From the NCBI RefSeq assembly GCF_003610455.1, contig NZ_RAQK01000002.1:620001-684000 (forward strand): a stretch of DNA of 64,000 nt, in the 5' to 3' direction. This DNA comes from Sulfitobacter guttiformis (lineage in GTDB: Bacteria > Pseudomonadota > Alphaproteobacteria > Rhodobacterales > Rhodobacteraceae). This document shows positions 35,954 to 45,322 of this stretch, one piece after another (within the stretch, counting starts at the first letter, position 1; each line of letters begins with the position of its first letter). The notes below the pieces were generated by a model. It did not search any database. It saw nothing but the letters and a program-made list of their open reading frames with translations, and was not told the DNA's origin. Position numbers and translations under genes: made by a program.

Positions 35954-36586
35954 ATGTTCGACATGTCCAACCGCCACGATGGCGATCTGGCCTCACATAC
36001 ACCGCCAAAAGACTTTAAAGATCGCCTAGCGCTGCATACCGTCAAAGCCATGCGTGTTGTTGCAGACAGCTTTTTCGCAAAGCGGTATGGTCACCGTGCT
36101 GTCGTGCTCGAAACAGTGGCTGCGGTACCCGGAATGGTTGGCGGTCTGTTGCAGCATCTCAAATCTGTGCGCCACATCCGTGACGACCAGGGCTGGATCC
36201 GCGAACTGCTCGACGAGGCGGAGAACGAGCGGATGCACCTCATGACTTTCATCAAAATCGCAGAGCCCTCGCGCTTTGAGCGGACACTGATCATGCTCGG
36301 TCAGGCCGTGTTCTATAATCTCTATTTCTTCCTCTATCTGTTTGCCCCGCGCGTCGCACACCGCGTTGTGGGCTATCTCGAAGAAGAGGCGGTGATCAGC
36401 TACACCCAGTATCTCGAACAGATCGACGCTGGCGCTGTCGAGAACGTACCTGCTCCGCAAATCGCGATCGACTATTGGAAGCTGGACCAAGATGCCCGCC
36501 TGCGCGAGGTGGTCATTGCTGTACGCGCAGACGAAGCAGGCCACCGCGATCGCAATCATGAGCTGGCCGACGAAATGGCCGCTTGA
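35954..36586 (+). CDS. aox: Alternative oxidase (cyanide-insensitive ubiquinol oxidase)
   Basis: 210 aa. The di-iron ligand motifs are all visible: LET (E53) in [19 protein letters not shown] (E92, H95), YLEEEAV (E143-E145) and RADEAGHRD (E194, H197). Two hydrophobic membrane-binding helices lie around 55-68 and 113-132. It oxidises ubiquinol with oxygen to water without pumping protons. It relieves over-reduction, and supports respiration when nitric oxide, cyanide or sulfide block haem oxidases. It is monocistronic, with a terminator behind. Confidence 0.95.
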   Translation: MFDMSNRHDGDLASHTPPKDFKDRLALHTVKAMRVVADSFFAKRYGHRAVVLETVAAVPGMVGGLLQHLKSVRHIRDDQGWIRELLDEAENERMHLMTFIKIAEPSRFERTLIMLGQAVFYNLYFFLYLFAPRVAHRVVGYLEEEAVISYTQYLEQIDAGAVENVPAPQIAIDYWKLDQDARLREVVIAVRADEAGHRDRNHELADEMAA

Positions 36587-36615
36587 GTAAGTATCTAACA
36601 GCCCCCCAAAAACGC

Positions 36616-36648
36616 AAAAGGCCCCGCATATCCTGCGGGGCCTTCTTT
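36616..36648. terminator. Bidirectional terminator between aox and tig
   Basis: AAGGCCCCGCA (36618-36628) pairs perfectly with 36634-36644 across a five-base loop, with T-rich sequence on both outer sides. It serves the convergent genes aox and tig. Confidence 0.9.
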
Positions 36649-36668
36649 AAATAGTGATCGCAGAGGAG

Positions 36669-38000
36669 TTATTCGTCCACAAGCGCCTCAACAGCCTTTT
36701 GCAGATCGTCCTTAGACACTTCCTTGTCCTCGACGCTGGCCTGCTCGAATACGTAGTCAACAACCTTATCTTCAAAGATCGGTGCACGCATCTGCTGCTG
36801 CATCTGCTGGTTCTTCTGCACGAACTCAAAGAACTGACGCTCCTGACCAGGGTACTGGCGCGCTTGGTTCATGATCGCCTGCGTCATCTCGGCGTCTGTC
36901 ACTTCGACTTCGGCTTTCTGACCCAGCTCAGCGAGGAGCAAGCCAAGGCGGACGCGGCGTGTGGCCAGCTTCTTGTGCTCGTCTGTCGTCTCGATCTCGG
37001 GGTGGTCGTGGCCCTGAACGTCAGGGTTTTCCTCATGCCACAGCTGGTGGGCAATCTGGCCCGCCTCAGCATCCAGCAAGCTGGGTGGCAGATCGAAATC
37101 TACCAAACCATCGAGCGCATCCAGAAGACCGCGCTTCATTATTGCGCGTGATGCACCGGAGTATTCGGCTTCAAGACGCTCGCCAATCTGTACTTTAAGC
37201 GCAGCAAGGTCTTCAGCACCGAACTTCTTCGCCATGTCGTCATTGATCTCTGCGGCAACAGGCTCTTTCACTTCCTTGATCGTGCAGGCGAAAACAGCTT
37301 CTTTACCTTTAAGGTGCTCGGCCTGATAATCATCGGGGAAGTTGACAGTAACGTCTTTTTTTTCTTCAGCTTTCACGCCGACAAGCTGCTCTTCAAAGCC
37401 CGGGATGAACGAGTTGGAGCCCAGAACCAGCGGGTAGTCTTCGGCAGAGCCACCCTCGAACGCTTCGCCATCAACCTTGCCCACGAAATCCATGACAACC
37501 TGATCGCCATCTTTCGCTTTTGAGCCTTTTTTGCGGGATTTAAAATCCTGTGCTGTCTCGGCCAATGAGGCAAGTGCCTCATCGATCGACGCATCATCGG
37601 CCTTCACGACCAGCTTTTCGAGCTTGATCTTGCTCAGGTCAACATCCGGAATGTTAGGCAGTTTCTCGTAGGTCATTTCGACCACGACATCATCGCCTTC
37701 TTTCCAGTCATCATTTGTCATTTTTACGTCTGGCTGCATTGCAGGACGGTCGCCGCACGACTCAAAGTGATCGTTCATTGCGCCATCGACAGCTTCCTGC
37801 ATCGCTTCGCCCAAAACTTTAGGACCAAACTGCTTTTTCAGAAGTGGCATCGGCACTTTGCCTTTGCGAAAACCCTTCATCTCGACGTCCGGCTGTGCTT
37901 CTTTCAGCTTGTCCATAACCTTCGCGTCCAGCTCGGCGGCTGTGACAGTGATGGTATAGCCGCGTTTCAGACCTTCGTTCAGCGTCTCTTTGACCTGCAT
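36669..38000 (-). CDS. tig: Trigger factor (ribosome-associated chaperone and prolyl isomerase)
   Basis: 443 aa from ATG at 38000 ([19 protein letters not shown]), with GGAGCACAC in front, the same arrangement as before rpsF. The ribosome-binding motif appears as [17 protein letters not shown] near residue 45. The FKBP-type PPIase domain (about 150-245) includes [20 protein letters not shown] and [11 protein letters not shown]. The C-terminal helical arms end in an acidic tail. It binds nascent chains at the ribosome exit. Confidence 0.96.
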   Translation of the reverse strand: MQVKETLNEGLKRGYTITVTAAELDAKVMDKLKEAQPDVEMKGFRKGKVPMPLLKKQFGPKVLGEAMQEAVDGAMNDHFESCGDRPAMQPDVKMTNDDWKEGDDVVVEMTYEKLPNIPDVDLSKIKLEKLVVKADDASIDEALASLAETAQDFKSRKKGSKAKDGDQVVMDFVGKVDGEAFEGGSAEDYPLVLGSNSFIPGFEEQLVGVKAEEKKDVTVNFPDDYQAEHLKGKEAVFACTIKEVKEPVAAEINDDMAKKFGAEDLAALKVQIGERLEAEYSGASRAIMKRGLLDALDGLVDFDLPPSLLDAEAGQIAHQLWHEENPDVQGHDHPEIETTDEHKKLATRRVRLGLLLAELGQKAEVEVTDAEMTQAIMNQARQYPGQERQFFEFVQKNQQMQQQMRAPIFEDKVVDYVFEQASVEDKEVSKDDLQKAVEALVDE

Positions 38001-38141
38001 GTGTGCTCCATAGCGTTTGGCCGCGCATGTGCGCGCGGAAAGAAAAATTTGTGCTCTTCTATGGGCGGGGGTCGGCGGGTGCAAGTACCGTTTGACCGGC
38101 CCTGCTTCCTGAATTGACCAGCAACGCCCGTAAAAAGAGCG

Positions 38142-38432
38142 TTACTGCATGCCCAGCGCTTCTTTGTACATGTCCAGAACCGCCTCTTCTTCGGCGATAT
38201 CGTTTGGCTCGCGTTTGCGCAGTGCAATAACCTTGCGCAGGATCTTCGTGTCATATCCGCGGCCCTTGGCCTCTGCCATCACTTCTTTTTGCTGCTCGGC
38301 GAGGTCTTTTTTCTCTGCGTCGAGACGCTCGATCCGCTCGACGAACTGGCGCAGCTCGTTTGCGGTCACCTTGTAGGTTGCGTCCCCTACAGCGTCTTCG
38401 GTGGCGGCTGGGTTCGTGCTGAAATCGCTCAT
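38142..38432 (-). CDS. gapR: GapR / DUF2312 nucleoid-associated protein
   Basis: 96 aa. NELRQFVERIERLDAEKKDLAEQ followed by VMAEAKGRGYDTKILRKVI and LRKREPNDIAEEEAVLDMY match UPF0335/DUF2312. In Caulobacter this protein (GapR) forms clamp-like tetramers on overtwisted AT-rich DNA ahead of forks and RNA polymerase and stimulates topoisomerases. The basic KILRKVIALRKRE helix would contact DNA. It is monocistronic, upstream of tig on the same strand. Confidence 0.93.
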   Translation of the reverse strand: MSDFSTNPAATEDAVGDATYKVTANELRQFVERIERLDAEKKDLAEQQKEVMAEAKGRGYDTKILRKVIALRKREPNDIAEEEAVLDMYKEALGMQ

Positions 38433-38560
38433 GGCGGGCTCCTTGTACGGCGCGGAGGATGGCGCGGAATGGGGTTGATTTGAGGCGCCTTGCTAACCTG
38501 CCCCCCGCGCCACGGCAAGGTGCACTTGCCGCCCTCGCCGGATTATCCTATCTGGAGGTC

Positions 38561-38809
38561 ATGGAACAAACAGCCGCATCCGCATCATCAGTTTTTGACA
38601 TCGTTATCTGGTCCGGCACAGCCCTTTCGCTGCTCGGACTGCTTGGCCTTGTCTATTGTATCATCCGCGTGAGCCGCGCCAAACGCGCGAACTTGACAGA
38701 TGACGCCATGCGCGCCGAGCTTAAAAAGGTTGTGCCACTCAACCTCGGCGCACTCTTCTTGTCCGTCATCGGCTTGATGATGGTTATAATCGGCATCTTT
38801 CTGGCCTGA
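38561..38809 (+). CDS. Small hypothetical membrane protein
   Basis: 82 aa from ATG at 38561 (MEQTAASASSVFD), preceded by CTGGAGGTC. The frame runs upstream to 38459, but that part is not supported. Two membrane helices (about 13-35 and 59-81) flank a short basic/acidic loop (RVSRAKRANLTDDAMRAEL). No family was recognised; the size and layout resemble small alphaproteobacterial inner-membrane proteins of unknown role. It is divergent from gapR. Confidence 0.75.
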   Translation: MEQTAASASSVFDIVIWSGTALSLLGLLGLVYCIIRVSRAKRANLTDDAMRAELKKVVPLNLGALFLSVIGLMMVIIGIFLA

Positions 38810-39071
38810 AGGCAACGCACGCGCCCTTGCGCAAACAGCATCGCCATTCTATTTCTTCAGCGCCAACAAGGAGTCTGTCATGGTTTCGACAGGACCAGTA
38901 CCCTTTGTGACCGCCCGTTTTGAAGACCTTACATTTATAAAATGCTCTGGTGTGCAGAACCCGCAGGAAAACGCCTGCGCTATCCTGTAGTTGCTGAGTT
39001 GTTTTAACCGTGTGTATGGGCGCGCCGACGCCAACTTTACCGAAGAACAAACTTTGATTTAGGAATATAAA

Positions 39072-39488
39072 ATGCCAATGGACTGGATTTGGGGCCTTAT
39101 CGGCGGTTTGCTGATCGGCTCTGCGGGTGCGCTCTACCTGCTCGGCAATGGACGCATCATGGGAGCGAGCGGTATTCTGGGAGGCTTACTCGAAGGGACT
39201 TCAGGCCCCCAAACGGCAGAACGCGCAGTTTTTGTTGCAGCGCTCATTGCGGTTCCTGCAGCGCTCTTTGCTCTCGGTGCACCTGTGCAAACCAACATCA
39301 CCTCCAGCGCGCCTCTGCTCGTAATCGGCGGTTTGCTGGTGGGTCTTGGCACCCGGATCGGCAATGGCTGCACCTCGGGGCATGGCGTCTGCGGTATCTC
39401 GCGGCTGAGCTTGCGGGGCATCGTGGCGACATGTCTCTATATCGGCGCGGGTGTCGTTACGGTCACAGTCCTGCGGGGACTAATATGA
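39072..39488 (+). CDS. YeeE/YedE-family membrane protein, first half-transporter
   Basis: 138 aa. Hydrophobic helices and the family motif GNGCTSGHGVCGISRLSLRG carry a conserved Cys pair. YeeE/YedE proteins move thiosulfate or other sulfur species across the inner membrane, with cysteines along the pore. The gene encodes only one half of a full YeeE; the other half is the overlapping next gene (ATGA). The split form is common in marine bacteria. Confidence 0.9.
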   Translation: MPMDWIWGLIGGLLIGSAGALYLLGNGRIMGASGILGGLLEGTSGPQTAERAVFVAALIAVPAALFALGAPVQTNITSSAPLLVIGGLLVGLGTRIGNGCTSGHGVCGISRLSLRGIVATCLYIGAGVVTVTVLRGLI

Positions 39489-39919
39489 TGCGGATGCTCG
39501 TTGCATTGATCGCAGGCAGTTTGTTTGGCGCCGGCCTGCACCTGTCTGGTATGACCGATACTGCAAAGCTTCAGGGATTTCTGGACATTTTCGGAGCCTG
39601 GGACCCTACATTGATTTTCGTTATGGGTGGTGCGATTGCCCCCATGGCGCTGGCGTGGGCCGTTAGTCGCGGGCGCAAACCGTTGCTTGGCGGTACATTT
39701 CCCGCACCCGCAGAACCGAAACTCGACCGGCGCCTGATCCTCGGTGCAGTGCTGTTTGGTATTGGTTGGGGCCTTGTAGGACTTTGCCCCGGACCGGCAC
39801 TTGCCTCGCTCGGCTATGGCGGCTTGTCGGGATGGATATTTCTGGCCGCGATGATCGGGGGAATGATATTGTCACCCACGGCCAGCGCACTGCTGGACAG
39901 AACTGCGCGGCGGGGATAA
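39485..39919 (+). CDS. YeeE/YedE-family membrane protein (DUF6691-type), second half-transporter
   Basis: 144 aa starting MMRMLVALIAGSLFGAGLHLSGM. It has about four helices and the motif GWGLVGLCPGPALASLG with its Cys. It starts inside the stop of the first half (ATGATG) and completes the split sulfur-compound channel. A second ATG at 39488 is equally possible. Confidence 0.9.
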   Translation: MMRMLVALIAGSLFGAGLHLSGMTDTAKLQGFLDIFGAWDPTLIFVMGGAIAPMALAWAVSRGRKPLLGGTFPAPAEPKLDRRLILGAVLFGIGWGLVGLCPGPALASLGYGGLSGWIFLAAMIGGMILSPTASALLDRTARRG

Positions 39920-39928
39920 TCATTTGCC

Positions 39929-40351
39929 ATGGATATTCGCAAGCTCACCCCCCGCTACTACGTCGCCCCGCAAATCTCGCCCGATCAAATGGGCGCGTTC
40001 AAAGAGGCAGGCATTACCCGCATCCTGTGCAACCGTCCGGACGAAGAAGTGCCTTCTGCCTTTGGTGCTGCCGCAATGAAAGCGGCGGCAGAGGCAGCTG
40101 GACTCGAATTCGCGCTCCAGCCATTGACCCACAGCACAATGACAGAAGAGGTGATCGCGCGGAACAAAACCATCGGCGCAGAGCAAGACGGTATAACGCT
40201 GGCTTATTGCGCGTCGGGCACAAGGTCCTGTATCGCCTGGGCCCTTGGTCAGGCAGGATTGCAGTCAGCAGACGATATTATGACGGCAGCCCGCAACGGT
40301 GGCTATGACATTGAAAACATGCGGCCCTATCTAGAACAGCACGCCCCCTGA
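39929..40351 (+). CDS. DUF442/TIGR01244-type phosphatase-like or sulfur-transferase protein
   Basis: 140 aa. MDIRKLTPRYYVAPQISPDQ, GITRILCNRPDEEVP and the P-loop-like YCASGTRSCIAWAL match the BLH phosphatase-like family (DUF442). In many genomes it is fused or linked to sulfur dioxygenase or YeeE genes and is proposed to act on persulfide. Here it follows the YeeE/YedE pair by nine bases, so a role in sulfide or persulfide handling is inferred. The active-site Cys is in CASGTR. Confidence 0.88.
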   Translation: MDIRKLTPRYYVAPQISPDQMGAFKEAGITRILCNRPDEEVPSAFGAAAMKAAAEAAGLEFALQPLTHSTMTEEVIARNKTIGAEQDGITLAYCASGTRSCIAWALGQAGLQSADDIMTAARNGGYDIENMRPYLEQHAP

Positions 40352-40429
40352 ATAACCGCACTCCTTAATCAGGACAAATCCGCGCAACAACGGCGATGCT
40401 TGTGCAGACCGGATGGCAGGGGCCGTCAT

Positions 40430-40444
40430 TACAGGCAGCCTGTA
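40430..40444. repeat. 15-bp palindrome in an intergenic region
   Basis: TACAGGC, A, then GCCTGTA forms an interrupted inverted repeat between the convergent DUF442 and FliM/FliN-like genes. The one-base centre suits a protein site more than a hairpin, and there is no T-run. Meaning unknown. Confidence 0.35.
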
Positions 40445-40529
40445 CCGGAAAAAGCACTTTTGCGCGAACAATTTCGCGGATTTTGGGACATCATCTCTGA
40501 AACGGCTCATTTAATGGAAGTTGGCTGAC

Positions 40530-41708
40530 CTACCAAATCGCCTGTTTCTTTTTCAGAACTCCAGCCTCTTCCTCCTCCGCAAGGTTTTCCCGCTGATCCC
40601 ACGCGGCCATCTGGTCATCTGCGGCTCCGGCGGCAGCTTCCATATCCGGCAGATCAGGTAATTCATCCAGATTTCCGAACACATCAACATCTGCAAAACT
40701 GGGCAAAGCCGCAGGCAGCGCTGCTTCATCTCCGGATGTGCCGGCGTGCGACGCCGTAACGTCTGGCAGATCCAGCCCGTCACGATCTGCGGCACGTCTG
40801 CGCGGCTGGGTGTGCTGGGTGTTCTTGTGCTGCTCAACCTGAACGGCCCGCATACCGCCGATCTGGCCCAGCGTACCGCGCGCAATTGCCCGCCCATTGG
40901 TATCCACCACCAGCGCCTGCGCCATACTCGACAGGTTAAGATCGATGAGATCGCCAACCCGAAAGCCGCTCACCTGTTGTAGTGGCATTTTGAGGCGCGT
41001 CAGGGCAATCATCAGTTCCGCCGTAAGCCCCATCACATTTTCCGCAAGGTTTGTTTTTATCTCAACCTCGGTCGGGACGCCTCCTCCCTCTTCCGCGTCC
41101 GGTGCCTTAACCAGAGGCACGGGAAGGATCAACAACAGCTTACCCGTTCGCGTGCCAGCAGCCATGTCCAACACCATCTCGATCACGGTAAAATCGTTGG
41201 CATCAAGGACAAGTTGCGCCTGATGTGGATCCTTTGCGCGGACACCAAACCGGTAGCCTGACAACAGTCCGCGCTCGCCCTCGTGATCGGGAAGAAGAGA
41301 AGCCTGAGCCATGAGTTTGTCGATGAATGGTGCACACAGGGCCGCGTCAGTGCCTGTATGGCTTCGTGTCTCGCTCCCTTCTGGGGCAGAGGCGATCTTA
41401 CCCATGGTTTGCTGCTGGATCAATCCCGCTACCATTGCCGGATCAAGCAGCGCTGCCGCCACCTGTGTACCCGGGCCATCCATTATCAGAATCAATGATG
41501 CAGGATCGAGACAGGCCGCGACCTCTTTCGTCCCGATCGACCGCTGCGTTACCCCCAATACGCCAAGCGGAAGCCCCATCAACCGCTCCGCCTGCTTTGC
41601 CGCAGTCAGTCGCAATGCGCGTGCCAATGACATAGCACGCGTTGCCTGCGCCTCTCGCCCTGTTCGGGCCTTTCGCTGCATGAGTGATGTCGTCTGTTCC
41701 GCGCTCAT
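40530..41708 (-). CDS. FliM/FliN-family C-ring-like protein (orphan)
   Basis: 392 aa. The N-terminal and middle parts resemble the FliM middle domain (ALRLTAAKQAERLMGLPLGV, GTKEVAACLDPASLILIMDG). A SpoA/FliN-like C-terminal module (about 255-310) includes FRVGDLIDLNLSSMAQALVV and RGTLGQIGGMRAVQ. A long acidic tail (about 315-392) ends in KKKQAIW. FliM forms the flagellar switch that binds CheY-P. No other flagellar gene is in the window, so it is either a remote part of the motility set or a specialised paralogue. Confidence 0.8.
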   Translation of the reverse strand: MSAEQTTSLMQRKARTGREAQATRAMSLARALRLTAAKQAERLMGLPLGVLGVTQRSIGTKEVAACLDPASLILIMDGPGTQVAAALLDPAMVAGLIQQQTMGKIASAPEGSETRSHTGTDAALCAPFIDKLMAQASLLPDHEGERGLLSGYRFGVRAKDPHQAQLVLDANDFTVIEMVLDMAAGTRTGKLLLILPVPLVKAPDAEEGGGVPTEVEIKTNLAENVMGLTAELMIALTRLKMPLQQVSGFRVGDLIDLNLSSMAQALVVDTNGRAIARGTLGQIGGMRAVQVEQHKNTQHTQPRRRAADRDGLDLPDVTASHAGTSGDEAALPAALPSFADVDVFGNLDELPDLPDMEAAAGAADDQMAAWDQRENLAEEEEAGVLKKKQAIW

Positions 41709-41805
41709 AGATCCGTGCTGCCCCTTCCCCGTTTTTCTTTGGCCACGTCAGCAGCCGGAGGGATGTCTTGGTTACAGACCTAAAGGACAATGGTTACCAG
41801 TGCCT

Positions 41806-44520
41806 TTATACGGGCAATAATCGTCGTCCGTTGTCGACGTCTCCAGTGCAGAACAGTCGCACCTCAAAGCGCGTGCCACTGCTATGCACGACGTAGTCAA
41901 TCTGTCCGCCCAACCGCGTTACAATCTCGCGGCAGATGGCAAGCCCCAGACCCGCACCGCTGCCTTCCGCGTTTTTCAGGCGGGCGAATTTCTCGAATAC
42001 CAGATTATGCGCACCCGCCGGGATGCCTTTCCCATTGTCAGTAAAACGCAAGATTACTTCGTCGCCCTGTCTGCGCACAGCAATATCGAGCACCGGTATA
42101 TCGGCATCACAATATTTCATGGCGTTGGTCACCAGATTGATGAACACCTGCGCGAGCCTGTCTCCGTCGGTAAACAAGGTCAAATCTTCGGTCTGCGGAT
42201 TGCGCCGTATTTCAATCTCCCGTGCCGAACTGGCCTGCGCAGTGACAACTGCACGCTCGATCACATCGTGTAAATTCACCAGCTCGGCGTTAAGCGACCC
42301 CTGCCCGTTTTCCAACACCGACAGATCCAGCAGATCATCGAGCAGGCGCGTAAGGCGGATCGTTTCGGAATGTATAATCGAAGCATAACGCGTCTTTTCC
42401 GCTCCGCTCAGTCCTTTCATATCACGCAAGATCTCGGAAAACGAACGGATCGAGGTCATAGGGGTGCGTAACTCATGGCTGATCTGGCTCAGAAAATCAT
42501 CCTTTTGGCGCGACAGTTGCGTGAGTTTCTCGTTCGTGCGGCCCAGTTCTTTCGCTGTCTCGCTCAGCTGAAGGGATTTTGCCTCAAGCTGGCTGGAGTA
42601 TTCGAGTATCTGGGCCGATTCGTCAGCCACCGCCATCAAGTCCTCAACCGAAATCGCTTGCCCGCCAATGATCTGCCCGATCATCGCGTTAGCTGTCGCA
42701 GCCCCCACCGATGCTGCAAGCTCCCGCTCCAGCGCCTGCACAAACTCCGGCGTTGGCTGGGGAGATGCTCCAACAAGCCCCTGCGCTGTTGCCTGAGTTG
42801 CAAAGAATGCCTGCGCTTCTGTTGCGCCCAAAATACGCTGGGACATGATCATAAGATCCTCGGTCCCCCCCTCGGTTGCGACCCAACCTTTTGCCGCGCC
42901 TGATGAATGGTCAAACACATTCACAAACTGCGCGCCCTGCAACCGCTCAAGCGGGCTCGGGAAGCTGAAGATCGAGACCCCGAAAAACAGCAACGCATTG
43001 AGTGACAAGCTCCACCAGACGGCATGGACTGTGGGGTCCAACCCCGTGACGCCAAACAGCGCCTGAGGCCGCAAAATCCCAATACCGAACAGGCCCTCGT
43101 CGAACACATGCGCGGGCAGCGCCACGCCAGGGCCGAAGCTGGGCAACAGCATAGTGTACATCCAGATCGCAAATCCCACACTCAGCCCCGCAACAGCACC
43201 CGTTCGCGTAGCCCCGCGCCAGAATATGCCGCCCAATAAAGCCGGCAGGAACTGCGCCACGCCGCCGAACGAAATCAGACCGATCGCCGCCAGCGCCCCA
43301 GAGCCCCCCGATGCGCGGTAATACAGATAGCCGAGTGTGATAATGAGCAGGATCGACAGCCGCCGCGCACGAATTACCACTTCACGCACATCGCCCGACT
43401 GCTGAACCGAAGGCTGGTTCAGCTTGAGCCAGAGCGGCATAACGATATGGTTCGACATCATCGTGCTCAGCGCGAGCGTGGCCACGATGACCATTGACGT
43501 GGCCGACGAGAAACCGCCAAGGAATGCCAGCATCGCCAGACCGTTCTGCCCTTGGCTCAGCGGGACCGTCAGCACGTAAAGGTCGGGGTTGGCACCGGCG
43601 GGCATAAGCTCGAGGCCGATAACGGCAATGGGCACTACAAAGAGGCTGATCGCCAGCAGGTAGAGCGGAAAAGCCCAGCTTGCGATTTGTAAATGCCGCT
43701 CGTCGTCATTCTCGACGACCATCACTTGGAACATGCGCGGCAGGCATACAAAAGCGGCGGCAGACACGACGATCAACGCGGTCCAGCGTCCGCCGCTGGT
43801 TTGCCATGTGCCTATGGGTGACGCGTCAATACGCGCCACGGTCTCAGCCACGCCGCCAGCGACCCCCCAGACCACGAAGGCCCCAACCGCCAAAAGTGCC
43901 GCCAGTTTGACCACCGCTTCGACCGCGACGGCGATGACAATACCGTGGTGCCGTTCGTTGGCATTGAGGTTTCGGGTACCGAACAGGAGCGTGAACACCG
44001 CAAGCCCCGCAGCAACCCAGAAGGCTGCATTGTCGGTGACCTGTGGGGCTTGGCCCAATCCTGCCTCGGCGCTGGCAAAAATCGACACGGACAACGTCAC
44101 AGATTGCAATTGGAGCGCAATGTAGGGCGTCACCCCGATCACAGCCATCACCGTAATCATCACCGCAAGAAGGTTCGATTTACCAAAGCGCGCCGACACC
44201 AAATCCGCAACCGAAGTCACCCGTTGTGCCCGCCCTATCCGCACAAGCCGACGCAAAACCCACCACCAGCCGATCATAACCAAGGACGGGCCGAGGTAAA
44301 TCGTGACATATTCCAGACCCGACCGCGCCGCGTAGCCTACGGCGCCGTAAAACGTCCATGCCGTGCAGTAGATCGACAGCGACAGCGTATAGACCAGCGG
44401 CGAGCGCAGTAGCCAGCCGCCCTTACCGCGCAATGCTGCCCGCTCTGCGAGAAATGCTACGACAAACAGCCCCGCAACATAAACAAGGCATACCGCAATG
44501 AGCTGATTCAGGGTGACCAT
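41806..44520 (-). CDS. SLC5 symporter-histidine kinase fusion (CbrA/CrbS-like)
   Basis: 904 aa. The N-terminal about 520 residues form a sodium:solute symporter domain of some 12-13 helices (SIYCTAWTFYGAVGYAARSG, FGGVAQFLPALLGGIFWRGA). A linker and coiled coil (about 620-680) lead to the kinase: H-box DDFLSQISHELRTPMTSIRS, N-box FINLVTNAMKYC, G1 FTDNGKGIP, G2 GAGLGLAIC. Transport and signalling are combined as in CbrA and CrbS, which respond to amino acids or acetate. There is no receiver on the protein; the partner is probably the lone receiver gene upstream. Confidence 0.94.
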   Translation of the reverse strand: MVTLNQLIAVCLVYVAGLFVVAFLAERAALRGKGGWLLRSPLVYTLSLSIYCTAWTFYGAVGYAARSGLEYVTIYLGPSLVMIGWWWVLRRLVRIGRAQRVTSVADLVSARFGKSNLLAVMITVMAVIGVTPYIALQLQSVTLSVSIFASAEAGLGQAPQVTDNAAFWVAAGLAVFTLLFGTRNLNANERHHGIVIAVAVEAVVKLAALLAVGAFVVWGVAGGVAETVARIDASPIGTWQTSGGRWTALIVVSAAAFVCLPRMFQVMVVENDDERHLQIASWAFPLYLLAISLFVVPIAVIGLELMPAGANPDLYVLTVPLSQGQNGLAMLAFLGGFSSATSMVIVATLALSTMMSNHIVMPLWLKLNQPSVQQSGDVREVVIRARRLSILLIITLGYLYYRASGGSGALAAIGLISFGGVAQFLPALLGGIFWRGATRTGAVAGLSVGFAIWMYTMLLPSFGPGVALPAHVFDEGLFGIGILRPQALFGVTGLDPTVHAVWWSLSLNALLFFGVSIFSFPSPLERLQGAQFVNVFDHSSGAAKGWVATEGGTEDLMIMSQRILGATEAQAFFATQATAQGLVGASPQPTPEFVQALERELAASVGAATANAMIGQIIGGQAISVEDLMAVADESAQILEYSSQLEAKSLQLSETAKELGRTNEKLTQLSRQKDDFLSQISHELRTPMTSIRSFSEILRDMKGLSGAEKTRYASIIHSETIRLTRLLDDLLDLSVLENGQGSLNAELVNLHDVIERAVVTAQASSAREIEIRRNPQTEDLTLFTDGDRLAQVFINLVTNAMKYCDADIPVLDIAVRRQGDEVILRFTDNGKGIPAGAHNLVFEKFARLKNAEGSGAGLGLAICREIVTRLGGQIDYVVHSSGTRFEVRLFCTGDVDNGRRLLPV

Positions 44521-44813
44521 CAGGCGTCCGCTCCGGCCTCGACCGGATCTTCGGCCCTGCTCTCCTCTCCGTCACTGCGACGGATGCGCCGCCACAGTGC
44601 AAAAGAGGCTGTGATCGCCAGCATCCAGATCACAAACAGATACCATAGCGCCAGAGAAAGCGGCATATGTTCAGCTACCTGCTCCCCCTTTGGCCACATA
44701 AGCGGCACAACCAGCCATAGTACGGTACACAAAAGGGGCAACATCCGGACGGCGTCCATCATACGGCGACGACGATAGCTGCGCCGCTCCAGAAACAGGC
44801 GCTGCTCCGGCAT
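44520..44813 (-). CDS. Small two-TM protein, possible symporter small subunit
   Basis: 97 aa. Two helices (about 21-38, RMLPLLCTVLWLVVPLMW; about 53-73, LALWYLFVIWMLAITASFAL) and a charged tail. It overlaps the stop/start of both neighbours by a base, so all three genes are co-translated. Small two-TM proteins (DUF4212 or DUF485) accompany SLC5 transporters such as ActP; by analogy this may be the small subunit of the kinase's symporter part. Sequence similarity to those families is only general. Confidence 0.7.
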   Translation of the reverse strand: MPEQRLFLERRSYRRRRMMDAVRMLPLLCTVLWLVVPLMWPKGEQVAEHMPLSLALWYLFVIWMLAITASFALWRRIRRSDGEESRAEDPVEAGADA

Positions 44814-45190
44814 CAGCTCACGCGGCCCTGTGTCAACTCGCGCACGGCTGTGAGCATTTCTTCGTTTGAAAACGGCTTGGTCATAAAACGGCTGACGCCT
44901 GCTTGCATAGCCATTTCGCGGTCGCGCGACTGCCCGCGTGCAGTCAGCATCAGGACAGGCATATCCGCAAGGCTCTCGTCGCTGCGCAGCTCTGCCAAAA
45001 TCTCGAAGCCGGTCTTTCCAGGCAGCATTACATCAAGCATCACAAGATCGGGTCGTGCAGCACGGATCACCTCTGCCGCATTGCCCCCATTGGCCAGCGT
45101 CTCGACCCTCCAGCCGTCGCGCCCCAGCAAAAAGCGGATCGCTTCAGCGATGTTGGCCTCATCCTCCACCAACACAACATGTTTTGCCAT
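44813..45190 (-). CDS. Single-domain response regulator
   Basis: 125 aa from ATG at 45190 (MAKHVVLVEDEANIAEAI), with GGAGG in front. It is a bare CheY-like receiver: acidic pair in VEDE, phospho-Asp in DLVMLDVMLPGKTG, Thr in MLTARG, Lys in FMTKPFS. No DNA-binding output domain is present. It should be phosphorylated by the SLC5 kinase two genes downstream and pass the signal on by protein contact. Confidence 0.93.
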   Translation of the reverse strand: MAKHVVLVEDEANIAEAIRFLLGRDGWRVETLANGGNAAEVIRAARPDLVMLDVMLPGKTGFEILAELRSDESLADMPVLMLTARGQSRDREMAMQAGVSRFMTKPFSNEEMLTAVRELTQGRVS

Positions 45191-45322
45191 GTGCGCGCCC
45201 TCCCGACGTATGTTAACCGCACTTGTCCGGTCTTGCGCCGGATGCGAGGTTCTGTGACGACAACGATGCACTGGTGCGGTGCAGGTGTCAAAAACTTAAC
45301 TACAGGCGCGCTGCCTGCGCTG

